Below, one piece after another: positions 1-6,536 of a DNA stretch of 23,662 bases (positions are counted from its first letter, which is position 1; each line of letters begins with the position of its first letter). Below the pieces are notes generated by a model. The model made no database searches. It worked only from the letters and a program-made list of their open reading frames with translations, and was not told where the DNA came from. The stretch is from assembly GCA_013821525.1 (NCBI GenBank), contig JACDGR010000005.1, forward strand, positions 7,985 to 31,646, written 5' to 3'. The DNA is from Actinomycetota bacterium (GTDB lineage Bacteria > Actinomycetota > Thermoleophilia > Gaiellales > Gaiellaceae). The position numbers were made by a program, and so were the translations under genes.

Positions 1-2
1 CC

Positions 3-848
3 GACCTCGAGGCGTGGTCCGAGGTCAAGTCGCGGGTCGAGCCCGACGACCCGATCACGCCCGCGCAGCTCGAGCGGCATCTCACGCCCGACCGTGCGCT
101 GCTCGTGGCGGAGCTCGGCGGCCGCGTGGTCGGCGCGGGCGGTGCTGGACGCTCAACGCTCGGCGGCCTCGCATTCGTCAACGCGCGCGTGCTGCCCGAG
201 TCGCGCGGGCGTGGGGTCGGCCGTGCCCTCCTGGCAGGCCTCGTCGATCATGCGCGGGCTCTCGACGTCGATGGGATCGTCTCGTACGTGAATCCCTATG
301 ACGAGCGTTCGATTGCGTTCGCGCGCGCGGCCGGGCTCGCTGAGGTCGACTACCGGCTCGAGCAGTCCCGATCGATCGGTGTCGAGCCGCCGCCGCCGAC
401 CGTGCCGGGCATCGACATCGTCCCGGTGACCGAGGCGCAGGTGCAAGCTGCCTACCACGCTGTCGGTCGCCAGGGGTACGAGGACATGCCACTCGTTCGC
501 GATGCCGAGATGTCACTCGAGGAATGGCTGCGCATCGAAGCCACGCGTCCCGAGGGAACCTTCGTCGCGCTCGACGGTGAGGAGATCGTCGGCTACGCAG
601 GCATGTGGGAGCACGCGAACGGGTCGGCGACCGGCGAGCACGGGCTGACGACGGTGCGCCGCGACCATCGCCGCCGTGGCATCGCGACGGCGCTGAAGCG
701 AACGCAACTCGCGTGGGCGGCAGTGGGCGGCGTGCACGAGCTCGTGACCTGGACGCAGCGCGGCAACGAAGCGATGCAGGCGCTCAACCGGAAGCTCGGG
801 TACGTCGACCGCACGCGTAAGCTGACCTTCCAGGGCGCGTTGCGGTGA
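3..848 (+). CDS. GNAT family N-acetyltransferase with two GNAT domains (5' end outside the window)
   Basis: The reading frame is open from the window edge, so the true start lies upstream; 281 residues are visible. There are two acetyltransferase folds in tandem. The first has an acetyl-CoA loop around PESRGRGVGRALLAGL (about visible residues 66-81). The second has VRRDHRRRGIATALKRTQ followed by the typical GNAT C-terminal pattern of an N-rich turn and LNRKLGYV. The arginine/glycine-rich Q/RxxGxG/A loop that binds the CoA pyrophosphate is present in both halves. Such proteins transfer acetyl from acetyl-CoA to an amine; the substrate cannot be read from sequence. The GTG at 105 is an internal codon, because the homologous region extends upstream of it. 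The gene overlaps the next one by four bases (GTGA), so the two are translationally coupled. The family call is firm, the function unknown. Confidence 0.85.
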   Translation, partial: DLEAWSEVKSRVEPDDPITPAQLERHLTPDRALLVAELGGRVVGAGGAGRSTLGGLAFVNARVLPESRGRGVGRALLAGLVDHARALDVDGIVSYVNPYDERSIAFARAAGLAEVDYRLEQSRSIGVEPPPPTVPGIDIVPVTEAQVQAAYHAVGRQGYEDMPLVRDAEMSLEEWLRIEATRPEGTFVALDGEEIVGYAGMWEHANGSATGEHGLTTVRRDHRRRGIATALKRTQLAWAAVGGVHELVTWTQRGNEAMQALNRKLGYVDRTRKLTFQGALR

Positions 849-1747
849 TCACGGTCCGCGTCGTGCGGACGGACGTCGACATCGACGCCTACGTCGCGGT
901 GCGGACGCTCGTGCATCCGGAGACCCCGATGCCGCGGGATGTCGTCGTCGACGACCGCCGCAAGCCCGACCACCTCGACCTGATCGCGGAGCTCGACGGT
1001 CAGCCTGTCGGCGTTGCATCGACAGCGAAGTTCGGCGGTGACCCCGACGGTGACCTCGCCTTCGTGACGATCCGAGTCGTCGCCGAGCACAGGCGCCACG
1101 GTGTCGGCACTGCGCTGCACCTACGTGCCTCGGAGCACGCGCGACTGCTCGAAAAGACGACCTTCTGGGTCGCCGCGCGCGACACCGACGCCGACTCGCT
1201 CGGCTACTACCGCGCTTGCGGCTATCGCGAGATCGGCCGGATGCAAGACGTCTACCTCGCGCTCGCCGCTGCGGACGTCACGCCGGAGATCCCGGCGGGG
1301 ATCGAGATCGCCGCCGCCACCGAGGAACACGACCGCGGCGCGTATGCGGTCGCCCTCGAGGCCGACGCCGATATCCCGGCCGCTGTTCCGATCGTCTCAG
1401 GGTCGTTCGAGCAGTGGCGCGAGCGGAGCTTCGGGACTTTCGTCGATCGGCAGCTCTCGTTCGTCGCGCTCGAGGCGGGCCGGGTCGTCGGCTATGCGAC
1501 GCTCGGGCGCTTCACCGAGGACACGTTCATGCACTGGATGACAGGTGTGGCACGCTCCGAGCGGGGACGCGGGGTCGCGCTCGCGTTGAAGCAGACGCAG
1601 ATCGTCGCGGCGAGACGGGCCGGCGTCGCGTATCTGCGCACCCAGAACGACCTCGGCAACGGATCGATGCTTCGCGTGAACGAAAAGCTCGGCTACGAGC
1701 GGAGATTCGAGTGGGTTCACCTCTCGGGGCCTCTGCTCGGAGGCTGA
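845..1747 (+). CDS. GNAT family N-acetyltransferase with two GNAT domains
   Basis: This 300-residue cytoplasmic protein also carries two GNAT folds. The N-terminal half has VVAEHRRHGVGTALHLRA, about residues 79-96, followed by a D-rich YYRACGYREIGR segment. The C-terminal half has VARSERGRGVALALKQTQ and then NEKLGYERRF. The second-domain loops of this gene and its upstream neighbour are closely similar (ALKxTQ, NxKLGY), so the pair looks like an old tandem duplication. The GTG start at 845 overlaps the upstream TGA by four bases and fits the length of the paralogue. The natural substrate is unknown; double-GNAT proteins include mycothiol synthase (MshD) and aminoglycoside acetyltransferases, but nothing here assigns either role. 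A 76-base gap with no clear gene separates it from glnA. Confidence 0.88.
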   Translation: MITVRVVRTDVDIDAYVAVRTLVHPETPMPRDVVVDDRRKPDHLDLIAELDGQPVGVASTAKFGGDPDGDLAFVTIRVVAEHRRHGVGTALHLRASEHARLLEKTTFWVAARDTDADSLGYYRACGYREIGRMQDVYLALAAADVTPEIPAGIEIAAATEEHDRGAYAVALEADADIPAAVPIVSGSFEQWRERSFGTFVDRQLSFVALEAGRVVGYATLGRFTEDTFMHWMTGVARSERGRGVALALKQTQIVAARRAGVAYLRTQNDLGNGSMLRVNEKLGYERRFEWVHLSGPLLGG

Positions 1748-1807
1748 CACGGTACGGCGGTTTTGCGAGGATGACGTTCGAGAGCAGTGGATCCGATGGC
1801 CTTTCCG

Positions 1808-1814
1808 AGAGGAG
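1808..1814 (+). promoter_or_regulatory. Shine-Dalgarno sequence of glnA
   Basis: AGAGGAG lies nine bases before the GTG at 1824 and decides that start over the ATG at 1830. glnA and tkt are the two complete genes starting new transcription units here that carry a clear SD. I see no convincing -35/-10 pair in the 1748-1807 leader; GAGGAT near 1769 is only a weak candidate. Confidence 0.6.
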
Positions 1815-1823
1815 CATGCGAAC

Positions 1824-3188
1824 GTGGGAATGATCGAGAGCAAGGACCGGGCGACGTCGGATCCGGGAGCGCGCAAGGACGTGATGAAGCAGATGGAGAA
1901 GGAGGGGGTCGAGTACGTCCTCTTCTGGTTCACCGACATCGAGGGCCATCTCAAGAGCTTCGCGATCACCCCGTCCGAGATCGAGGGTGCGCTGAACGAC
2001 GGCATGGGCTTCGACGGCTCGTCGATCACCGGCTTCAACGCGATCGAGGAATCCGACATGGTCGCGATCCCCGACCCGGCGACGTATCGCCTGATGCCGA
2101 CGCGTGACGGGGAGGCGAAGGTCGGCCGGATGATCTGCGACATCGTCAAGCCCGACGGCGTACCGTACGAGGGCGACCCGCGCTACGTGATGCGCCGAGC
2201 CCTCGAGCGGATGGAATCGATGGGCTTCGACACCTTCAACATCGGTCCGGAGCTCGAGTACTTCCTCTTCGAGAACAATAAGGGCACGGAGACGCTCGAC
2301 GAGGGCGGGTACTTCGCCATGACCGCGCTCGATGCCGCGACAGAGCTGCGGAACGAGACGATCAACGCGCTCGAGCACATGGGCATTCAGATCGAGTACC
2401 ACCACCACGAGGTCGCGCCCTCCCAGCACGAGATCGACATGCGCTACTCCTCTGCGCTCGATATGGCCGACCAGACCGTCACCTACCGTCTGATCGTGAA
2501 GGAGGTTGCGGCGAAGAACGGCGTCTACGCCACCTTCATGCCGAAGCCGCTCTTCGGCGAGAACGGCTCGGGGATGCACACGCACATGTCGCTCTTCAAG
2601 GACGGCCGCAACCAGTTCTTCGACGGGAGTGACCAGTACAACCTCTCGACGGTCGGCAAGCAGTTCATCGCCGGCCTGCTACGGCACGCGCGCGAGCTGG
2701 CGCCGATCTTCGCGCAGTGGGTGAACTCCTACAAGCGGCTCGTGCCCGGCTTCGAGGCTCCGGTCTACGTCGCCTGGTCGCAGCGCAACCGCTCGGCGCT
2801 GATCCGCATCCCGCTCTACAAGCCGGGCTCGGAGCAGGCGACGCGGGCGGAGATCCGCTGCCCCGACCCTGCGTGCAATCCGTATCTGACGTTCGCCACC
2901 CTCCTGCACGCCGGTCTCGACGGGATCGAGAAGGGCTACGAGCTCGAGGCGCCGATGGATCAGAACCTCTACCACCTGACCTCGGAGGAGCGGCGTGAGC
3001 AGGGAATCGTCTCGCTGCCGGAGACCCTCGGCGAGGCGGTCGACGAGCTCGCGGGCTCGGAGCTGATGCGACGCGCCCTCGGCGACCACATCTTCGACGC
3101 GTACGTGAAGCTGAAGCGCAAGGAATGGGACGAGTACCGGGTGCAGCTCACCCAGTGGGAGCTCGATCGCTACCTGGGCGTGCTCTAG
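1824..3188 (+). CDS. glnA: Type I glutamine synthetase
   Basis: ATP-dependent condensation of glutamate and ammonia to glutamine, the entry point of nitrogen assimilation; the family forms cytoplasmic dodecamers. The 454-residue length is typical of GSI. Visible signatures: FDGSSI at 63-68, the metal ligands in GPELEYF (141-147), NGSGMHTHMS (247-256) with the nucleotide and glutamate site histidines, NRSALIRIP (322-330) and RCPDPACNPYL (345-355). The tyrosine equivalent to the adenylylated residue of enteric GS is present (Y383 in NLYHLT), but the Pro-containing context after it is not, so adenylylation control is doubtful. The position of the GSI-alpha feedback arginine (before IEESDM) is alanine. 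It stands alone as a monocistronic unit, with an upstream SD and a strong palindrome just after the stop. Confidence 0.97.
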   Translation: MGMIESKDRATSDPGARKDVMKQMEKEGVEYVLFWFTDIEGHLKSFAITPSEIEGALNDGMGFDGSSITGFNAIEESDMVAIPDPATYRLMPTRDGEAKVGRMICDIVKPDGVPYEGDPRYVMRRALERMESMGFDTFNIGPELEYFLFENNKGTETLDEGGYFAMTALDAATELRNETINALEHMGIQIEYHHHEVAPSQHEIDMRYSSALDMADQTVTYRLIVKEVAAKNGVYATFMPKPLFGENGSGMHTHMSLFKDGRNQFFDGSDQYNLSTVGKQFIAGLLRHARELAPIFAQWVNSYKRLVPGFEAPVYVAWSQRNRSALIRIPLYKPGSEQATRAEIRCPDPACNPYLTFATLLHAGLDGIEKGYELEAPMDQNLYHLTSEERREQGIVSLPETLGEAVDELAGSELMRRALGDHIFDAYVKLKRKEWDEYRVQLTQWELDRYLGVL

Positions 3189-3197
3189 CTCTCGGCA

Positions 3198-3224
3198 AAC
3201 TTTGTGTGGAGTCCACACAAAGTT
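3198..3224. terminator. Perfect 13-bp palindrome, probable bidirectional terminator between convergent genes
   Basis: AACTTTGTGTGGA, one G, then its exact reverse complement TCCACACAAAGTT, starting ten bases after the glnA stop. As RNA it gives an 11-12 bp stem with a 3-5 base loop. glnA (+) and the PRC-barrel gene (-) converge on it. Neither side has a proper T-tract (only TTT follows on the minus strand), so it may be a non-canonical terminator or 3'-end stabiliser rather than a classic intrinsic terminator. A dimeric-protein operator is a possible alternative. Confidence 0.6.
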
Positions 3225-3290
3225 CAGGGCAGGGAGCCGGGAATTCGCTCGGCTCCTGCGTCCCAGCCGGACGCGGGCAGGGCTCTCCGC

Positions 3291-3545
3291 CTAGAGGAAG
3301 GTGCGAATTGCTTCGCGGTCGACCCGGAGGCCGATCACCTTCGACCCGTCGTCGATCTGCTCGATCGACTCGGCCGGAACAATGCGGCGGCGCCGTGCGA
3401 GCCAGCCGGAGCGAACGGAGAGCGCATCCGGTGTCTCGGGGGAGGTGCCGTACATCGGGCCCTCGACCGTTCCGACCACGCGGCCCCGGGCGTCAGCGAC
3501 GAGGAAGCCGGCGGTGCGGCGAAGATCGATGGCAAGAGCGCTCAT
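3291..3545 (-). CDS. Small PRC-barrel domain protein
   Basis: An 84-residue protein formed almost entirely of one PRC-barrel-like unit. It opens with beta strands AGFLVADARGRVVGTVEGP, where the VxDxxGxxVGxV pattern is typical of the PRC-barrel first strands. It continues through a variable insert and ends RRRRIVPAESIEQIDDGSKVIGLRV, matching the second half of the barrel (VPxxxIxxIDxxxxxVxLxV). PRC barrels are adaptor domains, known for example from RimM and the H subunit of photosynthetic reaction centres; no enzymatic residues are expected. There is no signal peptide or membrane segment. The ATG at 3545 has no good SD but has TAGGTT seven bases upstream, which suggests a leaderless mRNA. The partner is unknown. 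Confidence 0.75.
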   Translation of the reverse strand: MSALAIDLRRTAGFLVADARGRVVGTVEGPMYGTSPETPDALSVRSGWLARRRRIVPAESIEQIDDGSKVIGLRVDREAIRTFL

Positions 3546-3552
3546 GACCTGG

Positions 3553-3558
3553 AACCTA
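3553..3558 (-). promoter_or_regulatory. Candidate -10 box (TAGGTT) for leaderless transcription of the PRC-barrel gene
   Basis: TAGGTT on the minus strand is followed by CCAGGTC and then the ATG. The seven-base spacing would place the transcript start at or next to the start codon. No convincing -35 is seen. The same arrangement recurs at several other non-operon starts in this window. Confidence 0.45.
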
Positions 3559-3603
3559 TTCCCCGTTTAAGAGCAACTCCCTCCGCTCGCGGTAAAGCTT
3601 TTG

Positions 3604-4038
3604 TTATCCCCATTTCCCTGACATCGCCGACCAGGCGAGCGCCAGGAGCACGAGGTACAGGGAGGAGAGGCCCGCGACGATCCGCCCGGCCAGCGGTTTT
3701 CCCGTCCGCTTCCACCAGAACGCGAAGGCCGTCGTCACGAGCAGGAGCAGCAATCCGAGGTCGGCGGCAACGAAGCCGATTCCGATCCACGTCGGGTCGT
3801 GGCCGCTGCTGAAGCCCTCCTTGGAGTAGATCCACTGGGCGCAGATCCGCATCACGACGTAGGCAGGAAGCGCAACGGTGAGCAGCGTCCAGAACGCTGA
3901 GCGGGCGAGCACGGGGAGGTTCGGCCGGCGCCAGCCGGTCCAGGCGAGGATCGCCACCGCCAGCACAGCGCCAACGAGCACCATCGCGCCGAGCACGTGC
4001 AGGAAGAGGGGCCAGAACGGGCGGCTGTAGGCAAGCAT
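3604..4038 (-). CDS. Integral membrane protein, DUF2269-like, 144 aa
   Basis: Four hydrophobic helices are visible: residues about 9-33 (PLFLHVLGAMVLVGAVLAVAI), 47-66, 83-108 and 118-137. The opening LHVLGAMVLVG resembles the first helix of DUF2269 and related heme/copper-type small membrane proteins, in which a helix-1 histidine is conserved. No function is established for the family. The ATG at 4038 shares its A with the TAA of the upstream gene (TAATG), so the two are co-translated; a farther upstream start is unlikely because it would lie inside the neighbour. The two genes share the L-H-V-x-G-A opening and probably form a pair or heteromer (inference). Confidence 0.65.
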   Translation of the reverse strand: MLAYSRPFWPLFLHVLGAMVLVGAVLAVAILAWTGWRRPNLPVLARSAFWTLLTVALPAYVVMRICAQWIYSKEGFSSGHDPTWIGIGFVAADLGLLLLLVTTAFAFWWKRTGKPLAGRIVAGLSSLYLVLLALAWSAMSGKWG

Positions 4039-4511
4039 TACGCGCCCGGCTTCCAGATCATGTCGATCAGCAGCAGTAGCGTCGCAAGTCCCGCGAGCCA
4101 CGACATCGCGTTGCCGCGCGCGTCCGTCAGCAGCGCGCGCAGCTCATCCGTGCGGGTGTCGCCCGACGCCGCGAGCTGCTCGGCGAGCAGGCGGGCGCGT
4201 TCCTGATGCTTGCCGCCGATCCCGCCGAGCGCGTTCAGGATGAGCCACAGAACGATCGCGGCGACGATCCAGAAGCTGAGGTACGCGTATCCACGCTCGT
4301 GCACGAGCCAGAGACCGATCACGATCGTCAGGACGGAGCCGACGCCGATGATCGGCACAGTCCCACGGATCAGGCGCAGGAGGAGCGCGGTGTCGCTCGG
4401 TCGTTCCGCGCGCAACGCGAGACCGTTCAACACGCCGGCGGCGACCGAGCCGCTGACGAGGAGAAATGCTCCGGTCACGTGCAAGAGCAGGAGCCATTGG
4501 ACGAGATCCAC
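4038..4511 (-). CDS. DUF2269 family integral membrane protein, 157 aa
   Basis: Begins DLVQWLLLLHVTGAFLLVSG and continues with helices at about 50-68 (PIIGVGSVLTIVIGLWLV), 75-97 (YLSFWIVAAIVLWLILNALGG) and 136-152. The spacing and the GxWLVxExGYxxxxxWIVAAxVLW pattern match DUF2269 membrane proteins. The loop between helices 3 and 4 is charged and presumably cytoplasmic. I chose the GTG at 4511 because it gives the family's usual N-terminus; an in-frame ATG at 4562 would run into the divergent kinase gene. A TACGCT box lies eight bases upstream, inside a palindrome shared with that kinase. Function unknown. Confidence 0.7.
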   Translation of the reverse strand: MDLVQWLLLLHVTGAFLLVSGSVAAGVLNGLALRAERPSDTALLLRLIRGTVPIIGVGSVLTIVIGLWLVHERGYAYLSFWIVAAIVLWLILNALGGIGGKHQERARLLAEQLAASGDTRTDELRALLTDARGNAMSWLAGLATLLLLIDMIWKPGA

Positions 4512-4517
4512 CGCCTG

Positions 4518-4531
4518 GAAGCGTACGCTTC
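4518..4531. promoter_or_regulatory. Perfect 14-bp palindrome forming a bidirectional leaderless promoter
   Basis: GAAGCGTACGCTTC sits in the 27-base gap between two divergent starts (GTG 4511 minus, ATG 4539 plus). Read on either strand it contains TACGCT, a TANNNT -10 hexamer; the two copies overlap at the central TA. The box ends nine bases before the plus start and eight before the minus start. Neither gene has an SD, so both transcripts may be leaderless. The palindrome could additionally be an operator. Confidence 0.5.
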
Positions 4532-4538
4532 GTCGCCG

Positions 4539-5960
4539 ATGGAGGCGACGCGTGACAGGCATCTGAAGCTGCTGACCGAGACGATCGAGGCCGTCAACTC
4601 GACGCTCGATCTCGAGGAGGTGCTGTCGCAGGTCGCGACCAACGTCGCGCACGCGCTCGAAGCCGACGCATGCTTCGTCTACCTCTACGACGAGCGCGCC
4701 GACGAGCTGATCCTGCGGGCGACGCACGGCACGAGTGTCGAGGAGATGACCCGGCGGCCCCGGATGCGGCCGGGCGAGGGCATCACGGGCTCGGCGGCGG
4801 CGGCGCGCGCACCGGTGATGCTCGAGTCGCAGGCGCACCTGGATCCGCGCTTCAAGAACTTCCCGAACCTGCCCGAAGACGAGTACCAGTCGATCCTCGC
4901 AGTGCCGATCTTGATCCGCGACGGCACGCTCGAAGGAGCATTGAACGTCCGTACGCGCGAGCCGCGAGCCTTCCGCGAGGATGAGGTCGAGCTACTGCTC
5001 GCAATCGCGGCACAGGTCGCGCAGTCGATCGAGCACGCGAAGCTCTATGCCGAGGCGCAGCGGCGCGTGCATGAACTGGAGGCGCTCGCGCGGATCAACG
5101 AGGCGGTCTCGAACTCGCTGTATCTCGAGGAGTCGCTCGAGGCGATCGTCAAGACGACGATGGACGCGCTCGGCGCTGCAGGCGCGGCGCTCGTGCTCGA
5201 AGACGGCCGGATCGCGTGGCCCGAGGGCGTTGCGAGCACCCATGCGATCCGGCAGCCACTGCGCTGGCGCGGCCGCGAGATCGGAGAGCTGGTGGCTGAC
5301 CGCGGCACGCCGTTCACCGACGCCGAGGCCGAACTGCTCGCGTCAATCGCGACGCACGCGGCCGTTGCACTGGAGCACGGCCGCGCGGTGATGCGCGGGG
5401 TGCTCGCTCAGGAGATCCACCACCGCGTCAAGAACAACCTGCAGACGGTCGCATCTCTGCTGCGGCTGCAGGCACGCTCGTCGGAGACGATCGACCCGCG
5501 CGAGGCGCTCGAGCACTCGGTCAACCGGATTCTCGCAATCGCAGCGGTGCACGAGCTGCTGACCGAGCGTCGTGACGAGGACGTCGAGCTGGCCGATCTC
5601 GTCGATCGCCTGCGGGCGATGCTCGTCCAGGGCGTCGGCGGTGGCAAGGACGTGTCGTCGGAGCTGCAGCCGGTGTCGCTGCCGGGAGTTCGGGCGACCG
5701 CGCTGGCGCTCATCTTCTCCGAGCTGCTCCAGAACGCGCTCGAGCACGGCGGTGACCGCATCCGGGTCGAGCTGTCGCGCGACGGCGAGGAGGTGGTGCT
5801 CGCGATCATCGACAACGGCTCCGGCATCACCGAGGACGCAGCGGCGGGGACGGGGCTGTCGATCGTCCGAGCGCTCGTGCGCGACGAGCTACGCGGCACG
5901 CTCGACCTGAGCTCGGACGCCGAGGCCGGCGCCCGCGCTGCGGTCATCTTCCCCATCTGA
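4539..5960 (+). CDS. pdtaS: Sensor histidine kinase GAF-GAF-HisKA_2-HATPase (PdtaS-like)
   Basis: A soluble 473-residue kinase without membrane helices. GAF 1 spans about 20-165 (RPGEGITGSAAA core) and a more divergent GAF 2 about 180-282. The dimerisation/phosphoacceptor helix EIHHRVKNNLQTVASLLRL (292-310) is the HisKA_2 signature, with the acceptor histidine at 294/295. HATPase_c runs about 383-473, with N399 in the N-box, DNGSGI (425-430) and GTGLSIV (437-443). HisKA_2 GAF kinases such as mycobacterial PdtaS signal to ANTAR-type antiterminators, and one is encoded 577 bases downstream (6537). PdtaS itself has GAF-PAS; here the second sensor also looks like GAF. The ATG at 4539 has no SD but a -10-like box nine bases upstream. 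The ligand is unknown. Confidence 0.88.
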   Translation: MEATRDRHLKLLTETIEAVNSTLDLEEVLSQVATNVAHALEADACFVYLYDERADELILRATHGTSVEEMTRRPRMRPGEGITGSAAAARAPVMLESQAHLDPRFKNFPNLPEDEYQSILAVPILIRDGTLEGALNVRTREPRAFREDEVELLLAIAAQVAQSIEHAKLYAEAQRRVHELEALARINEAVSNSLYLEESLEAIVKTTMDALGAAGAALVLEDGRIAWPEGVASTHAIRQPLRWRGREIGELVADRGTPFTDAEAELLASIATHAAVALEHGRAVMRGVLAQEIHHRVKNNLQTVASLLRLQARSSETIDPREALEHSVNRILAIAAVHELLTERRDEDVELADLVDRLRAMLVQGVGGGKDVSSELQPVSLPGVRATALALIFSELLQNALEHGGDRIRVELSRDGEEVVLAIIDNGSGITEDAAAGTGLSIVRALVRDELRGTLDLSSDAEAGARAAVIFPI

Positions 5961-5971
5961 GCGCCAGCTGA

Positions 5972-6232
5972 ATGCGACGACCGCGTGCGGTTGGCCGGTA
6001 CGTCGTCGGCGGACGGGTCGGTACGACGTCGCCGGTCGCGCAGGGGAGCATCACGCCGACCTTCGGAGTCTTCGACATCGACACGGCGGTCGCGCATCTG
6101 CGCGGCCATGGCGTCAAGGTCGAGGACTGGCATGAGACTCCCGGGATGGTGCAGCTCTCGACGTTCTACGACCAGGACGGCTCACCGTGGCTGCTCGCCC
6201 AGACGCGGCCGCAGCCCACGAACCAGGTCTGA
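5972..6232 (+). pseudogene. Truncated VOC (glyoxalase/bleomycin-resistance superfamily) protein, C-terminal half only
   Basis: The last 55 or so residues of this 86-residue frame form the end of a VOC module: a strand (ITPTFGVFDID), a helix (TAVAHLRGHGVKV) and closing strands with FYDQDGSPWLLAQ, which match the second beta-alpha-beta-beta-beta unit. The upstream 25-30 residues are basic and show no VOC first unit, and none appears in the other two frames back to the kinase stop. A whole VOC protein is about 110-150 residues. It starts 11 bases after the kinase stop. It may be a decayed gene, or a small domain that works only as a dimer partner; I favour decay. The stop lies within a small hairpin. 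Confidence 0.5.
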
Positions 6233-6239
6233 ACCTGGT
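6222..6239. terminator. Hairpin between convergent genes (possible bidirectional terminator)
   Basis: ACCAGGT, loop CTGA, ACCTGGT: a perfect 7-bp stem with a tetraloop containing part of the VOC stop codon. It lies between the plus-strand VOC fragment and the end of the minus-strand HesB-like gene (6258). There is no T-tract, so termination is only a suggestion. Confidence 0.35.
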
Positions 6240-6257
6240 CTCAGGGTCGCGAGCTGG

Positions 6258-6518
6258 TTACGCGGGTTGGTCGTCGAACGTGAAGTGGAAGTGATCGTCG
6301 TGCGCATGCACGCCGAAGACCTGGTCGTCGAGGGCGCTCGCGGCGACCGGGTCGAGGAAGATTCGCACGCCGTCCCGCTCGACCACCTGGTCGTCGACGA
6401 CCGGCTCGGCGGCCTCCTCGATCTCGAGCTCGACCTCTCCGTCGGCCTCGATCCCGCGGATGCGCAGGGAGCCCATCTCGCGGAGCGTCTCCAATGCGTC
6501 GTCGGCGATCTGCAACAT
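6258..6518 (-). CDS. HesB/IscA-like small protein lacking cysteines
   Basis: An 86-residue acidic protein. It begins MLQIADDALETLREM, like A-type Fe-S carriers (helix then strand). Its centre, DGVRIFLDPVAASALDDQVF (about 49-68), matches the xGVxVFVDPxSAxLLDG region of the HesB/IscA fold. The three cysteines that bind the cluster in IscA proteins are all absent: there is no cysteine in the protein. Instead the C-terminus carries four histidines in FGVHAHDDHFHFTFDD. It therefore probably does not carry an Fe-S cluster in the usual way; metal binding by the histidines is speculation. The ATG at 6518 has no SD but has TAGGAT six bases upstream. It is divergent from the ANTAR regulator, with 18 bases between the starts. 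Confidence 0.6.
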   Translation of the reverse strand: MLQIADDALETLREMGSLRIRGIEADGEVELEIEEAAEPVVDDQVVERDGVRIFLDPVAASALDDQVFGVHAHDDHFHFTFDDQPA

Positions 6519-6524
6519 CGTGCG

Positions 6525-6530
6525 ATCCTA
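6525..6530 (-). promoter_or_regulatory. Candidate -10 box (TAGGAT) for the HesB-like gene
   Basis: On the minus strand TAGGAT is followed by six bases (CGCACG) and the ATG, again consistent with a leaderless transcript. The plus-strand reading gives TATCGAT overlapping the same TA; this is a poor match and too near the pdtaR start (6537) to serve it in the same way. Confidence 0.35.
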
Positions 6531-6536
6531 TCGATC

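Noticed and set aside
1748..1823. ANTAR-type paired hexaloop hairpin in the glnA leader
   Set aside because: PdtaR regulons can include nitrogen genes elsewhere, so I looked, but no pair of stems with six-base A..G loops could be drawn here.
4206..4538. N-terminal extension of the PdtaS-like kinase
   Set aside because: It would overlap the DUF2269 gene antisense and has no domain; the GAF kinase begins naturally at 4539.
5961..6060. Missing first half of the VOC domain recovered by a frameshift
   Set aside because: I read the other two plus-strand frames over this stretch and found no beta-alpha-beta VOC pattern, so a single frameshift does not restore it.
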